From positions 1 through 43,437 of the forward strand of contig NZ_MVHG01000038.1 in assembly GCF_002086125.1 (NCBI RefSeq): 43,437 nucleotides of DNA, in the 5' to 3' direction. The notes under the pieces were generated by a model. The model did not search any database, had not been told where the DNA came from, and was given only the letters and a program-made list of their open reading frames with translations. The first letter of the stretch is position 1. Each line of letters starts with the position of its first letter. The position numbers and the translations under genes were made by a program. The stretch is from Mycobacterium arosiense ATCC BAA-1401 = DSM 45069. Lineage in GTDB: Bacteria; Actinomycetota; Actinomycetes; Mycobacteriales; Mycobacteriaceae. Shown here piece after piece: positions 31,632 through 39,959 of the stretch.

Positions 31632-32693
31632 TCACCCCTTTCGCAGCGATGCCGAGGCCTCGTTGCCGGTGCGCAGGTAGCCGTCCAGCCAGAGGTCCAG
31701 TTCCCGATAGGCGACTTCGCGCGGACCCCGCAGCGACAAGAACACGTCGTGTTTGGCGTCGGGCACCGGGACGACGCTGCCCCGGTTGCCGACACAGCCG
31801 GCCCAGCGGGCGATCTGGTTGACGTCGAGGACAGCGTCGCCGCGCTGCATGGCCGCCGGGTCGGTGCTTTCGGCCACGCTGTGATCCGAGCGCAGGATCA
31901 GGTTGGGCACACCGACGTCCAGGCCTCGATGCAGCCGGGCCTGGCCGCGGCGGATGGCGTGCAGCCAACCGAAGGTGATGGGGAAGCCGCCGACCGGTTT
32001 CCACTGCAGGTCGTAGTCGAACTCTCCGCCGTAGTCACGATGCAAGGTGGTGCCGTAGCCACCCTCACCCGGCGAGCGGGCCACCCCCTTGGACCGCACC
32101 CGGGACAGGCCCGCGATCAGCGCCACCGTCACGGAATGCCGCAGGATGGGCGGCCCGGGCAGCTCGAAGAACGGGCTGTTGAGCACCAGGCCGCCAACGG
32201 CGGCGTGGGCGGCCTGGTCTCGCCGGCGCAGCCGGTCCAGCCACAGCGACACGATGAGCCCACCCGCGGAGTGCGCGTACACCAACACCTGGCCGTGTTC
32301 TGCGACCGCGGCCAGCGCCTGATCGAGTTCCGTCTCGTAGTTGGTGAGGTCGGTGATGAAGTGCGGCGTCTGGCCGTCGCGCCGCGACCGGCCACACTTG
32401 TGCAGGTCCAGCGCGTAGAACGCGAAGCCACGGGCCGCGAAATGATCCGCGAGTTCGGTGTGGAAGAAGTAGTCGGTGTAGCCGTGCACCGCCAGCACCG
32501 CATGCCCGGCGGCAGCCGTCTCGCGGCCCGACTGTGCAGGCTCGGGTCCGCGCCGTATCAGGGTTGCCGCGATGTTGCCCTCGCCGGCCGGATCGGACCC
32601 CAGGGCGATGCTGCGTTGCCAATAACCGGGCAGGACGTCGGGCACCCAGCCGGTTGATTCGCCGGTCGCCCTGCCAGTCGCCCCGCCTTTCAC
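31632..32693 (-). CDS. Alpha/beta hydrolase (monoacylglycerol-lipase-like)
   Basis: A 353-residue hydrolase equivalent to Rv2854. The oxyanion region is LAVHGYTDYFFHTEL, the nucleophile elbow is YAHSAGGLIVSLWL (Ser in HSAGG), the acid lies in the LRSDHSVAESTDP area and the His in DAKHDVFLS. There is no clear signal peptide. The start is uncertain between GTG 32693 and TTG 32696, with a weak purine block upstream. It is followed 4 nt later by mtr, and a shared function in thiol metabolism is possible but not shown. The substrate is unknown; an ester or acyl lipid is the family norm. Confidence 0.88.
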   Translation of the reverse strand: MKGGATGRATGESTGWVPDVLPGYWQRSIALGSDPAGEGNIAATLIRRGPEPAQSGRETAAAGHAVLAVHGYTDYFFHTELADHFAARGFAFYALDLHKCGRSRRDGQTPHFITDLTNYETELDQALAAVAEHGQVLVYAHSAGGLIVSLWLDRLRRRDQAAHAAVGGLVLNSPFFELPGPPILRHSVTVALIAGLSRVRSKGVARSPGEGGYGTTLHRDYGGEFDYDLQWKPVGGFPITFGWLHAIRRGQARLHRGLDVGVPNLILRSDHSVAESTDPAAMQRGDAVLDVNQIARWAGCVGNRGSVVPVPDAKHDVFLSLRGPREVAYRELDLWLDGYLRTGNEASASLRKG

Positions 32694-32759
32694 CAAGCCA
32701 GCTTAGAGCTTTTGCTGGCCAGGGGCGCCGCACGTCGTTCGGGCGAGTTTGCCTCGGGA

Positions 32760-32765
32760 TAACCT
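32760..32765 (+). promoter_or_regulatory. Candidate -10 box for mqo
   Basis: TAACCT fits TANNNT. Transcription would start near 32772, giving a leader of about 30 nt that includes the GGGAAGGA ribosome-binding site (32784-32791) upstream of GTG 32803. This mRNA would be leadered, unlike several neighbours. Confidence 0.4.
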
Positions 32766-32802
32766 GAGGATCGGCCCAGTCGAGGGAAGGACCAGCAAGC
32801 CG

Positions 32803-34320
32803 GTGTCAGTGCTAGCCAGAACCACGCGGACGGACGTCGTGCTGGTGGGCGCGGGCATCATGAGCGCGACGCTGGGAGCGTTGCTGCGCCGGCTGCAGCC
32901 GGATTGGTCGATGACCTTCGTGGAGCGTCTGGACGCCGTCGCCGCAGAGAGCAGCGGCCCCTGGAACAACGCCGGGACCGGGCATTCGGCGCTGTGCGAG
33001 CTGAACTACACGCCGCAGCGCGCCGACGGCTCGATCGACATCGGCAAAGCGGTGCGCATCAACGAGCAATTCCAGGTGACCCGTCAGTTCTGGGCCTACG
33101 CCGTCGAGAACGGCATTTTGACCGATCGAGGATTCCTCACCGCGATCCCGCACGCGAGCTTCGTGCGCGGGGCGCAGCGCGTCGACTATCTCCGGCGACG
33201 GCAACGGGCGCTGGCAGCCAACCCGCTGTTCGGCGGCATCGAATTGATCGAGGACGCGGATGAGTTCGCCCGCCGGTTGCCGTTCATGTCCGCCGGTCGC
33301 GACTTCTCCGAACCGACGGCGCTCAATTGGGCCGCCCACGGCACCGACGTCGACTTCGGCGCCCTGTCGCGACAACTGGTCGGATTCTGCGTGCGCAGTG
33401 GCGCGACCGCCCTGTTCGGCCACGAAGTCCGCAATTTGTCCCGCCAGTCCGACGGCACCTGGGCGCTGTCGGTCCGCAACCGGCGCACCGGCGAAAAGCG
33501 CCGCCTCACCGCGAAATTCGTCTTCGTCGGGGCGGGCGGCGATGCGCTGCCGCTGTTGCAGAAGTCCGGCATCGACGAGGTGAAAGGCTTCGCGGGATTC
33601 CCGATCGGCGGCCGGTTCCTGCGCGCCGACAACCCGGCGCTGACCGCCGCGCACCGCGCCAAGGTCTATGGCGTGCCCGCGCCGGGCGCCCCGCCGCTGG
33701 GTGCGCTGCATCTCGACCTGCGTTATGTCAACGGCAAGCCGTGGCTGGTGTTCGGCCCGTACGCCGGCTGGTCGCCGAAGTTCTTGAAACACGGCCACGT
33801 CACCGATCTGCCCCGTTCGGTCAAGCCGAACAATCTGGCCTCCCTGCTCGGTGTCGGCATCACGCAGCTGACGCTGCTCAGGTATTTGATCGGCCAGCTG
33901 CGGCTGTCCACACCGGATCGGCTGCGCATGCTGCGCGAATTCGCCCCCAGCGCAGCCGGTTCGGATTGGGAGCCGACGGTGGCCGGTCAGCGGGTGCAGG
34001 TGATCCGGCGGGACAAACGCAAGGGCGGGGTGCTCGATTTCGACACCACGGTGGTGGGCGCCGCCGACGGCAGCATCGCCGGGCTGCTCGGCGGCTCTCC
34101 GGGGGCCTCGACGGCGGTGCCGATCATGCTCGGCGTGCTGGAGCGCTGCTTTGTCAGCCGTTTTCAGTCGTGGCTGCCCGCGCTCAAAGACATGGTGCCG
34201 TCGCTGGGGGCGACGCTGTCGGATGAGCCGGCGCTGTATGACGAAGTGTTTTCCTGGGGAACGCGGGTTTTGGGATTGAGCGATGCAGAGCGAAGCGATG
34301 AGGAGGAGCGGCGCCAGTGA
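32803..34320 (+). CDS. mqo: Malate:quinone oxidoreductase (Mqo)
   Basis: A 505-residue FAD enzyme at the membrane that oxidises malate to oxaloacetate and reduces the quinone pool. The FAD motif is [13 protein letters not shown] at the N-terminus, and [23 protein letters not shown] is the family signature (given in parts: [14 protein letters not shown]). GTG 32803 has GGGAAGGA 11 nt upstream; GTG 32809 is also possible. The tail [15 protein letters not shown] is longer than I expect and is encoded by a MIRU-like element (34283-34320), so the repeat has supplied the C-terminus. The stop overlaps the GNAT start as GTGA. Equivalent to Rv2852c. Confidence 0.95.
   Translation: MSVLARTTRTDVVLVGAGIMSATLGALLRRLQPDWSMTFVERLDAVAAESSGPWNNAGTGHSALCELNYTPQRADGSIDIGKAVRINEQFQVTRQFWAYAVENGILTDRGFLTAIPHASFVRGAQRVDYLRRRQRALAANPLFGGIELIEDADEFARRLPFMSAGRDFSEPTALNWAAHGTDVDFGALSRQLVGFCVRSGATALFGHEVRNLSRQSDGTWALSVRNRRTGEKRRLTAKFVFVGAGGDALPLLQKSGIDEVKGFAGFPIGGRFLRADNPALTAAHRAKVYGVPAPGAPPLGALHLDLRYVNGKPWLVFGPYAGWSPKFLKHGHVTDLPRSVKPNNLASLLGVGITQLTLLRYLIGQLRLSTPDRLRMLREFAPSAAGSDWEPTVAGQRVQVIRRDKRKGGVLDFDTTVVGAADGSIAGLLGGSPGASTAVPIMLGVLERCFVSRFQSWLPALKDMVPSLGATLSDEPALYDEVFSWGTRVLGLSDAERSDEEERRQ
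34283..34320 (+). repeat. MIRU-like element forming the end of mqo
   Basis: The end of mqo has GATGCAGAGCGAAGCGATGA followed by GGAGGAGCGGCGCCAGTGA. This matches the recognisable core of mycobacterial interspersed repetitive units, which often sit at gene junctions with overlapping stop and start codons. It shares GATGC...GAGGAGCRGCGCCA with the 57-bp duplication at 16411-16524 (minus strand) and GCGGCGCCA with the 59-bp repeat at 2046-2178. It is a single copy here. Confidence 0.65.
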
Positions 34321-34787
34321 CGGAAACACTGCGACGTATTTGGGCCAAAGACCTTGACGCTCAAACACTCTACGAACTACTCAAGCTGAGGGTGGAGGTG
34401 TTCGTCGTCGAGCAGGCGATCCCGTATCCGGAGCTGGACGGGCGTGACCTGCTGGCCGAAACCCGGCACTTCTGGCTGGAAAACCCGGACGGCGAGGTGA
34501 TTTCCACACTGCGGCTGATGGAGGAGCACGCCGGGGGCGAAAAGGCGTTCCGGATCGGGCGGCTGTGCACCAAACGCAATGCGCGCGGTCAGGGCCACAC
34601 CACCCGGCTACTGCGCGCGGCGCTGGCCGAGGTGGGTGACTACCCGTGCCGGATCAACGCGCAGACCTATCTGGCGGAGATGTACGCCCAGCACGGATTC
34701 GTGCGCGACGGCGACGATTTCCTTGACGACGGCGTTCCGCATGTGCCCATGGTGCGCCCCGGTTCGGGATTGGCGGCCCAGCCGTGA
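34317..34787 (+). CDS. GNAT N-acetyltransferase (ElaA-like)
   Basis: A 156-residue acetyltransferase. The N-terminal half ([25 protein letters not shown], in parts [13 protein letters not shown]) is typical of the ElaA group. The acetyl-CoA loop is [21 protein letters not shown] (R-x2-G-x-G type: ARGQGH), and the C-terminus reads [25 protein letters not shown] 34317 overlaps the mqo stop, and its own stop overlaps the chelatase start, so the three genes are coupled. The acceptor substrate is unknown. Equivalent to Rv2851c. Confidence 0.93.
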   Translation: MTETLRRIWAKDLDAQTLYELLKLRVEVFVVEQAIPYPELDGRDLLAETRHFWLENPDGEVISTLRLMEEHAGGEKAFRIGRLCTKRNARGQGHTTRLLRAALAEVGDYPCRINAQTYLAEMYAQHGFVRDGDDFLDDGVPHVPMVRPGSGLAAQP

Positions 34788-36619
34788 AGCCCTACCCGTT
34801 CAGCGCGATCGTCGGGCACGATCAGTTGCGCCTGGCGCTGTTGCTGTGCGCCGTGCGCCCGGAGATCGGCGGCGCGCTGATTCGCGGCGAGAAGGGCACC
34901 GCCAAGTCGACGGCCGTGCGCGGCCTCGCGGCGTTGCTGTCCGAGGCCACCGGCAGCGACGCCGGCTTGGTCGAAATGCCGCTCGGGGCAACCGAAGACC
35001 GGGTGATCGGCTCGCTGGACCTGCAGCGGGTGCTGCGCGACGGCGAGCACGCGTTCTCGCCGGGCCTGCTGGCCCGCGCGCACGGCGGGGTGCTGTACGT
35101 CGACGAGGTCAACCTGCTGCACGACCACCTGGTCGACGTGCTGCTCGACGCCGCGGCGATGGGCCGCGTGCACATCGAACGCGACGGCATCTCGCACTCG
35201 CACGAGGCCCGGTTCGTGTTGATCGGCACCATGAATCCCGAAGAGGGCGAACTGCGCCCGCAGCTGCTGGACCGGTTCGGGCTCACCGTCGATGTCCACG
35301 CCTCGCGCGACGTCGACGTACGGGTGCGGGTCATCCGGCACCGGATGGCCTACGAGGCCGACCCGGATGGTTTCGCCGCGCGCTACGCCGACGCCGACGC
35401 CGAGCTGGCCCGGCGCATCGCCGTGGCGCGCGCCCTGGTCGACGATGTGGCGTTGCCCGACAACGAGTTACGCCGCATCGCCGCATTGTGCGCGGCGTTC
35501 GACGTGGACGGGATGCGAGCCGATCTGGTGGTGGCCCGCACCGCCGTCGCGCATGCCGCCTGGCGCGGCGCGGACACCGTCGGACAAGAGGACATCCGCG
35601 TGGCCGCCGAACTGGCGTTGCCGCATCGCCGCCGCCGCGACCCGTTCGACGATCCGGGCATCGACCGCGACCAGCTGGACGAGGCCCTGGCGCGGGCCGG
35701 TTCCGACCCCGACCCCGATCCAGACCCGCCCGGTGGCGGTCCGTCCACCGAGACGCAAGAGACCGCGCCGCAACAGAACTCATCGCAGGACGGTAGGTCA
35801 CAGGCGCCGAAGACCAGGCCCAGCGCCCCACCGTCGAAAACTTTCCCCACCCGTGCGCTGCGGGTTCCCGGTGTCGGGGAGGGCGCGCCAGGGCGGCGGT
35901 CCCGCGCCCGCAACGCCAGCGGCAGCGTCATCGCCGCCACCGACGCGGACGACGCGGGCTGCGGCGGGCTGCACCTGTTCGCCACTCTGCTGTCGGCCGC
36001 CGAGCGCGCCGGTGCCGGGCCGTTACGCCCACAGCCCGACGATCTGCGCCGCGCCGTGCGCGAAGGCCGGGAGGGCAACCTGGTGATCTTCGTCGTGGAC
36101 GCGTCGGGTTCGATGGCCGCCCGCGATCGCATGGCCGCGGTCGGCGGTGCCACGCTGTCGCTGCTGCGCGATGCGTATCAGCGTCGCGACAAGGTCGCCG
36201 TAATCACATTCCGCCACCAGGAGGCCCGGCTGCTGTTGCCGCCGACCTCTTCGGCGCACATCGCGGGCCGGCGACTGGCCCGGTTCGACACCGGCGGCAA
36301 GACGCCGTTGGCCGAGGGTCTGCTGGCCGCGCGGGAGCTCATCGTGCGGGAGAAGGCCCGCGACCGGGCGCGGCGACCCCTGGTGGTGGTGCTGACCGAC
36401 GGCCGGGCCACGGCCGGGCCGGACCCGTTGGGCCGCACCCGAATCGCGGCGGCAAGGCTCGTCGCCGAGGGCGTGGCCGCGGTGGTGGTCGACTGCGAGA
36501 CGTCCTTGGTGCGGCTGGGCCTGGCCGGGCAACTGGCCCGCCAGCTGGGCGCACCGGCCATCCGGCTGGAGCAGCTGCACGCCGATTCCCTGACGCGTGC
36601 GGTGCGCGACGCGGCCTGA
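34784..36619 (+). CDS. Fused ChlI/ChlD-type metal chelatase subunit (AAA+/VWA)
   Basis: A 611-residue protein joining an AAA+ ATPase and a von Willebrand A domain. Walker A is [10 protein letters not shown] (about 35-44), and Walker B is in [19 protein letters not shown] lid region follows; then an acidic/proline linker with DPDPDPDPP at about 307-315 and, after about 430, the VWA domain with MIDAS motif [11 protein letters not shown]. In photosynthetic bacteria such proteins load magnesium. This organism makes no chlorophyll and the next genes are cobO, cobB and cysG, so it most likely helps CobN insert cobalt for cobalamin, in place of separate CobS and CobT. Equivalent to Rv2850c. Confidence 0.92.
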   Translation: MKPYPFSAIVGHDQLRLALLLCAVRPEIGGALIRGEKGTAKSTAVRGLAALLSEATGSDAGLVEMPLGATEDRVIGSLDLQRVLRDGEHAFSPGLLARAHGGVLYVDEVNLLHDHLVDVLLDAAAMGRVHIERDGISHSHEARFVLIGTMNPEEGELRPQLLDRFGLTVDVHASRDVDVRVRVIRHRMAYEADPDGFAARYADADAELARRIAVARALVDDVALPDNELRRIAALCAAFDVDGMRADLVVARTAVAHAAWRGADTVGQEDIRVAAELALPHRRRRDPFDDPGIDRDQLDEALARAGSDPDPDPDPPGGGPSTETQETAPQQNSSQDGRSQAPKTRPSAPPSKTFPTRALRVPGVGEGAPGRRSRARNASGSVIAATDADDAGCGGLHLFATLLSAAERAGAGPLRPQPDDLRRAVREGREGNLVIFVVDASGSMAARDRMAAVGGATLSLLRDAYQRRDKVAVITFRHQEARLLLPPTSSAHIAGRRLARFDTGGKTPLAEGLLAARELIVREKARDRARRPLVVVLTDGRATAGPDPLGRTRIAAARLVAEGVAAVVVDCETSLVRLGLAGQLARQLGAPAIRLEQLHADSLTRAVRDAA

Positions 36620-36638
36620 GCGAAGGGGTTAAACGCCT

Positions 36639-37253
36639 ATGCCACAGGGTGTTCCATTGCAGGTTCCCGATGACGGCCTGACCACACGGGCGCGGCGCCA
36701 CACGCCCGTGCTGGCGGTGCACACGGGCGCCGGCAAGGGCAAGTCCACGGCCGCGTTCGGAATGGCCTTGCGGGCCTGGAACGCCGGACTGTCCGTCGCG
36801 GTGTTTCAGTTCGTCAAGAGCGCGAAGTGGAAGGTGGGCGAGGAGGCGGTCTTCGGTCACTTGGGCCAATTGCACGACCAGCATCGGATCGGTGGGCCCG
36901 TGGAATGGCACAAGATGGGCGCGGGGTGGTCCTGGACCCGCAAGGCGGGCAGCGAGGTCGATCACGCGGCGGCGGCCGCCGACGGCTGGGCGGAGATCGT
37001 GCGCCGGTTGGCCGATCAGCGTCACGACTTCTACGTGCTGGACGAATTCACCTATCCGCTGAAGTGGGGATGGGTGGACGTCGACGAGGTGGTGCAGGTG
37101 CTGGGGGCGCGACCCGGCCATCAGCACGTGGTCGTCACCGGGCGCGACGCCCCGCAGCGCCTGATCGACGCGGCCGACCTGGTGACCGAGATGGTCAAGG
37201 TCAAGCATCCGATGGACATAGGGCGCAAGGGGCAGAAGGGCATCGAGTGGTGA
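36639..37253 (+). CDS. cobO: Cob(I)alamin adenosyltransferase (CobO/BtuR family)
   Basis: A 204-residue corrinoid adenosyltransferase that transfers adenosine from ATP to cobalt. The P-loop is HTGAGKGKSTAAFG near residue 25, with VAVFQFVKSAKW after it and DEFTYPLKWGWVD as the acidic motif. AAGGGG at 36623-36628 is a good ribosome-binding site for ATG 36639. It starts 19 nt after the chelatase and its stop overlaps the cobB start. Equivalent to Rv2849c. Confidence 0.96.
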   Translation: MPQGVPLQVPDDGLTTRARRHTPVLAVHTGAGKGKSTAAFGMALRAWNAGLSVAVFQFVKSAKWKVGEEAVFGHLGQLHDQHRIGGPVEWHKMGAGWSWTRKAGSEVDHAAAAADGWAEIVRRLADQRHDFYVLDEFTYPLKWGWVDVDEVVQVLGARPGHQHVVVTGRDAPQRLIDAADLVTEMVKVKHPMDIGRKGQKGIEW

Positions 37254-38638
37254 GTGTCCCCGCGGTGGTCATCGCCGCTCCCGCCTCGGGCAGTGGAAAG
37301 ACCACGCTGGCAACGGGTTTGATCGGCGCCCTGCGGCAGGCGGGCCACGCGGTGGCGCCCTTCAAGGTCGGCCCGGACTTCATCGATCCCGGCTACCATG
37401 GCCTTGCCGCCGGCCGGCCGGGCCGCAACCTCGATCCGGTGTTGGTGGGGGAGAGTCTGATTGGCCCGCTGTACGCTCACGGCGCACGCGGTGCGGACAT
37501 CGCCGTGGTCGAGGGGGTGATGGGGCTGTTCGACGGCCGGATCGGGCCCGCTGCCACCGCGCCCGCGGCGGGTTCGACGGCCCACGTTGCCGGCCTGCTG
37601 GGCGCGCCCGTCGTCCTGGTCGTCGATGCGCGCGGGCAGAGCCAGAGCATCGCCGCACTGCTGCATGGCTTTTCCACCTTCGACACCGCCACCCGCGTCG
37701 CCGGGGTGATCTTGAACCGGGTCGGATCGGTCCGGCACGAGCAGGTGCTGCGGCAGGCCTGCGAGCACGCCGGCGTCCCGGTGCTGGGCGCCGTCCCCCG
37801 GGTGGACGAATTAGAGCTGCCGACAAGGTATTTGGGCTTGGTCACCGCCGTGGAATACGGGCAGCGGGCGCGGCGGGCGGTCGAGGCGATGACCGCGTTG
37901 ATCGCCCGCCGCGTCGACCTGTCCGCCATCGTCGCGGTCGCCGCGAGCCGCGCCGCGCAGCCGCCCTGGGATCCCGCGTCGGCGGTAGGGGAGACTCGCG
38001 CGGGAAGGGCCACTGTCGCGATGGCGGCCGGCAGGGCATTCAGTTTCGGTTACGCGGAACACGCGGAGCTGCTGGCGGCCGCCGGCGCCGACGTCGTCGA
38101 ATTCGACCCGCTCGTCGACCCGTTGCCCGACGGCACCGATGCGGTGTTGGTGCCCGGCGGTTTTCCCGAACAGTTCACCGCGGAGCTCTCGGCCAACGAC
38201 GTGGTGCGCCGGGGGATCAAGGAGTTGGCCGCCGCCGGGGCGCCGATACACGCCGAGTGCGCGGGGCTGATCTACCTGGTCTCCGAGCTCGACGGCCATC
38301 CGATGTGTGGTGTGCTCGCCGGGCGCGCGCAGTTCACCTCACACCTGACGCTGGCGTATCGTGATGCCGTCGCCGTGGCGGATTCGTCGTTGTATACCGC
38401 GGGCCGGCGTGCCGTCGGGCACGAATTCCACCGTACCGCAGTCACATTCACCGAGGACTATCAGCCGGCCTGGATGTACCGGGCGCACGAAGCCGGCCAG
38501 GGTGGCGCTGCCGTGCGGGACGGCGCCGTGCACGCCGGTGTGCACGCCTCATACCTGCACACCCATCCCGCGGCGGCGCCGGAGTCGGTGGCGCGTTTCG
38601 TGGCCCACGCGATGGCGTCGACCAGGTCGCGAGCGTAA
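37250..38638 (+). CDS. cobB: Cobyrinic acid a,c-diamide synthase (CobB)
   Basis: A 462-residue glutamine-dependent amidotransferase acting on hydrogenobyrinic or cobyrinic acid. The N-terminal ATP-binding domain has APASGSGKTT, the motif FKVGPDFIDPGYH and VVEGVMGLFDG. The C-terminal glutaminase-like domain has the nucleophile region HAECAGLIYLV and the His motif VHASYLHTHP. GTG 37250 overlaps the cobO TGA. The long frame that reads through cobO into it from 36827 is a shadow before 37250. Equivalent to Rv2848c (457 residues). Confidence 0.95.
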   Translation: MSVPAVVIAAPASGSGKTTLATGLIGALRQAGHAVAPFKVGPDFIDPGYHGLAAGRPGRNLDPVLVGESLIGPLYAHGARGADIAVVEGVMGLFDGRIGPAATAPAAGSTAHVAGLLGAPVVLVVDARGQSQSIAALLHGFSTFDTATRVAGVILNRVGSVRHEQVLRQACEHAGVPVLGAVPRVDELELPTRYLGLVTAVEYGQRARRAVEAMTALIARRVDLSAIVAVAASRAAQPPWDPASAVGETRAGRATVAMAAGRAFSFGYAEHAELLAAAGADVVEFDPLVDPLPDGTDAVLVPGGFPEQFTAELSANDVVRRGIKELAAAGAPIHAECAGLIYLVSELDGHPMCGVLAGRAQFTSHLTLAYRDAVAVADSSLYTAGRRAVGHEFHRTAVTFTEDYQPAWMYRAHEAGQGGAAVRDGAVHAGVHASYLHTHPAAAPESVARFVAHAMASTRSRA

Positions 38639-38708
38639 CCGCACGGCGAATACTCGGGCCGAAACTCGCAGTGCCCTTACGCTCGCGGGTGCCAACATCG
38701 ACAACCAT

Positions 38709-38714
38709 TAGGCT
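38709..38714 (+). promoter_or_regulatory. Candidate -10 box for leaderless cysG
   Basis: TAGGCT fits TANNNT and ends 6 nt before the GTG of cysG at 38721. The 82-nt gap after cobB thus carries a separate promoter, and the mRNA would start at the GTG. Confidence 0.55.
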
Positions 38715-38720
38715 TGCCGG

Positions 38721-39926
38721 GTGACCGAGAGCGCCTACCTTGTCGGGCTGCGGCTGACGGGCAAGAAGGTTGTCGTGGTCGGCGGCGGCACCGTTGCCCA
38801 GCGCCGGTTGCCCTTGTTGATCGCCAGCGGCGCCGACGTCCATGTCATCTCGCGCAGCGCCACCCGGTCCGTCGAGGCGATGACCGGAATCACCCTGGCA
38901 CTGCGCGAATATCGCGACGGCGACCTCGACGGAGCCTGGTACGCGATCGCGGCCACCGACGACCCGCAAGTGAACCAGGCCGTGGTCGCCGAGGCCGAAC
39001 GCCGCCGCATCTTCTGCGTCCGCGCCGACGTCGCCGTCGAAGGGACCGCCGTCACCCCAGCATCTTTCGACTACGCGGGGCTGTCGGTCGGGGTGCTGGC
39101 CGGTGGTGAGCACCGCCGGTCGGCGGCGATCCGCTCGGCCATCCGCGAGGCGCTGCAGACCGGCCTCATCACCCCCGAGAGCCCGGTGGGCTCCGACGTC
39201 ATCAAGGGCGGCGTCGCGCTGGTCGGCGGCGGGCCCGGTGACCCCGAACTCATCACCGTGCGCGGGCGGCGGCTGCTGGCCCAGGCCGACGTCGTGGTCG
39301 CCGACCGTCTCGCGCCGCCGGAACTCCTCGCCGAGCTGCCCCCGCACGTCGAGGTGATCGACGCCGCCAAGATCCCGTACGGGCGGGCCATGGCCCAGGA
39401 CGCCATCAACGACGTCATGATCGAACGCGCCCGCGCCGGCAGCTTCGTGGTGCGCCTCAAGGGCGGGGACCCGTTCGTGTTCGCCCGCGGCTACGAAGAG
39501 GTACTGGCGTGCGCCGAGGCCGGCATTCCGGTGATCGTGGTGCCGGGTGTGACGAGCGCCATAGGAGTGCCCGCTTCGGCGGGCGTTCCCGTCACACATC
39601 GGGCGATAAATCACGAGTTTGTGGTGGTCAGCGGACATCTGCCGCCCGGTCATCCCGAATCGTTAGTAAATTGGGATGCGCTGGCCGCGTTGTCCGGCAC
39701 GATTGTTTTGCTAATGGCCGTCGAACGCATCGAGCTTTTCGTCGAAGCGCTCCTCAAGGGCGGCCGACCTGCGGATACACCGGTGCTGGTCGTCCAGCAC
39801 GGAACGACCGCCGCCCAGCACACTTTGCGGGCGACCCTGGCCGACACGCCCGAAAAGATCCGCGCCGACGGCATCCGACCTCCCGCGATCATCGTGATCG
39901 GCGCTGTGGCGGCGTTCGGGCTTTAA
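38721..39926 (+). CDS. cysG: Siroheme synthase, multifunctional (CysG)
   Basis: A 401-residue fusion. Residues about 1-150 are the precorrin-2 dehydrogenase/ferrochelatase domain with the NAD loop VVVVGGGTVAQRR. Residues about 165-401 are the uroporphyrinogen-III methyltransferase with VALVGGGPGDPELITV, RLKGGDPFVFARG and PGVTSAIGVPA. It makes precorrin-2 for both siroheme (sulfite/nitrite reduction) and cobalamin. GTG 38721 is fixed by a leaderless -10 box. Equivalent to Rv2847c (405 residues). There is little space to efpA, which has its own AT-rich promoter region. Confidence 0.95.
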   Translation: MTESAYLVGLRLTGKKVVVVGGGTVAQRRLPLLIASGADVHVISRSATRSVEAMTGITLALREYRDGDLDGAWYAIAATDDPQVNQAVVAEAERRRIFCVRADVAVEGTAVTPASFDYAGLSVGVLAGGEHRRSAAIRSAIREALQTGLITPESPVGSDVIKGGVALVGGGPGDPELITVRGRRLLAQADVVVADRLAPPELLAELPPHVEVIDAAKIPYGRAMAQDAINDVMIERARAGSFVVRLKGGDPFVFARGYEEVLACAEAGIPVIVVPGVTSAIGVPASAGVPVTHRAINHEFVVVSGHLPPGHPESLVNWDALAALSGTIVLLMAVERIELFVEALLKGGRPADTPVLVVQHGTTAAQHTLRATLADTPEKIRADGIRPPAIIVIGAVAAFGL

Positions 39927-39939
39927 ACAGTTCTTAAGA

Positions 39940-39951
39940 TTACTGTAAGGT
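39940..39951 (+). promoter_or_regulatory. AT-rich efpA promoter with small palindrome
   Basis: The 33-nt gap between cysG and efpA is strikingly AT-rich for this genome. TAAGGT (39946-39951) is a TANNNT -10, 8 nt before the efpA ATG, so the mRNA would be leaderless or nearly so. TTAC-T-GTAA (39940-39948) is a small inverted repeat overlapping the -10 that could bind a repressor. Confidence 0.5.
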
Positions 39952-39959
39952 AACCCTTT

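Noticed and set aside
38639..38720. Cobalamin riboswitch upstream of cysG or the cob genes
   Set aside because: The gaps before cobQ, cobO and cysG are too short (10, 19 and 82 nt) and no B12-box-like sequence is visible.
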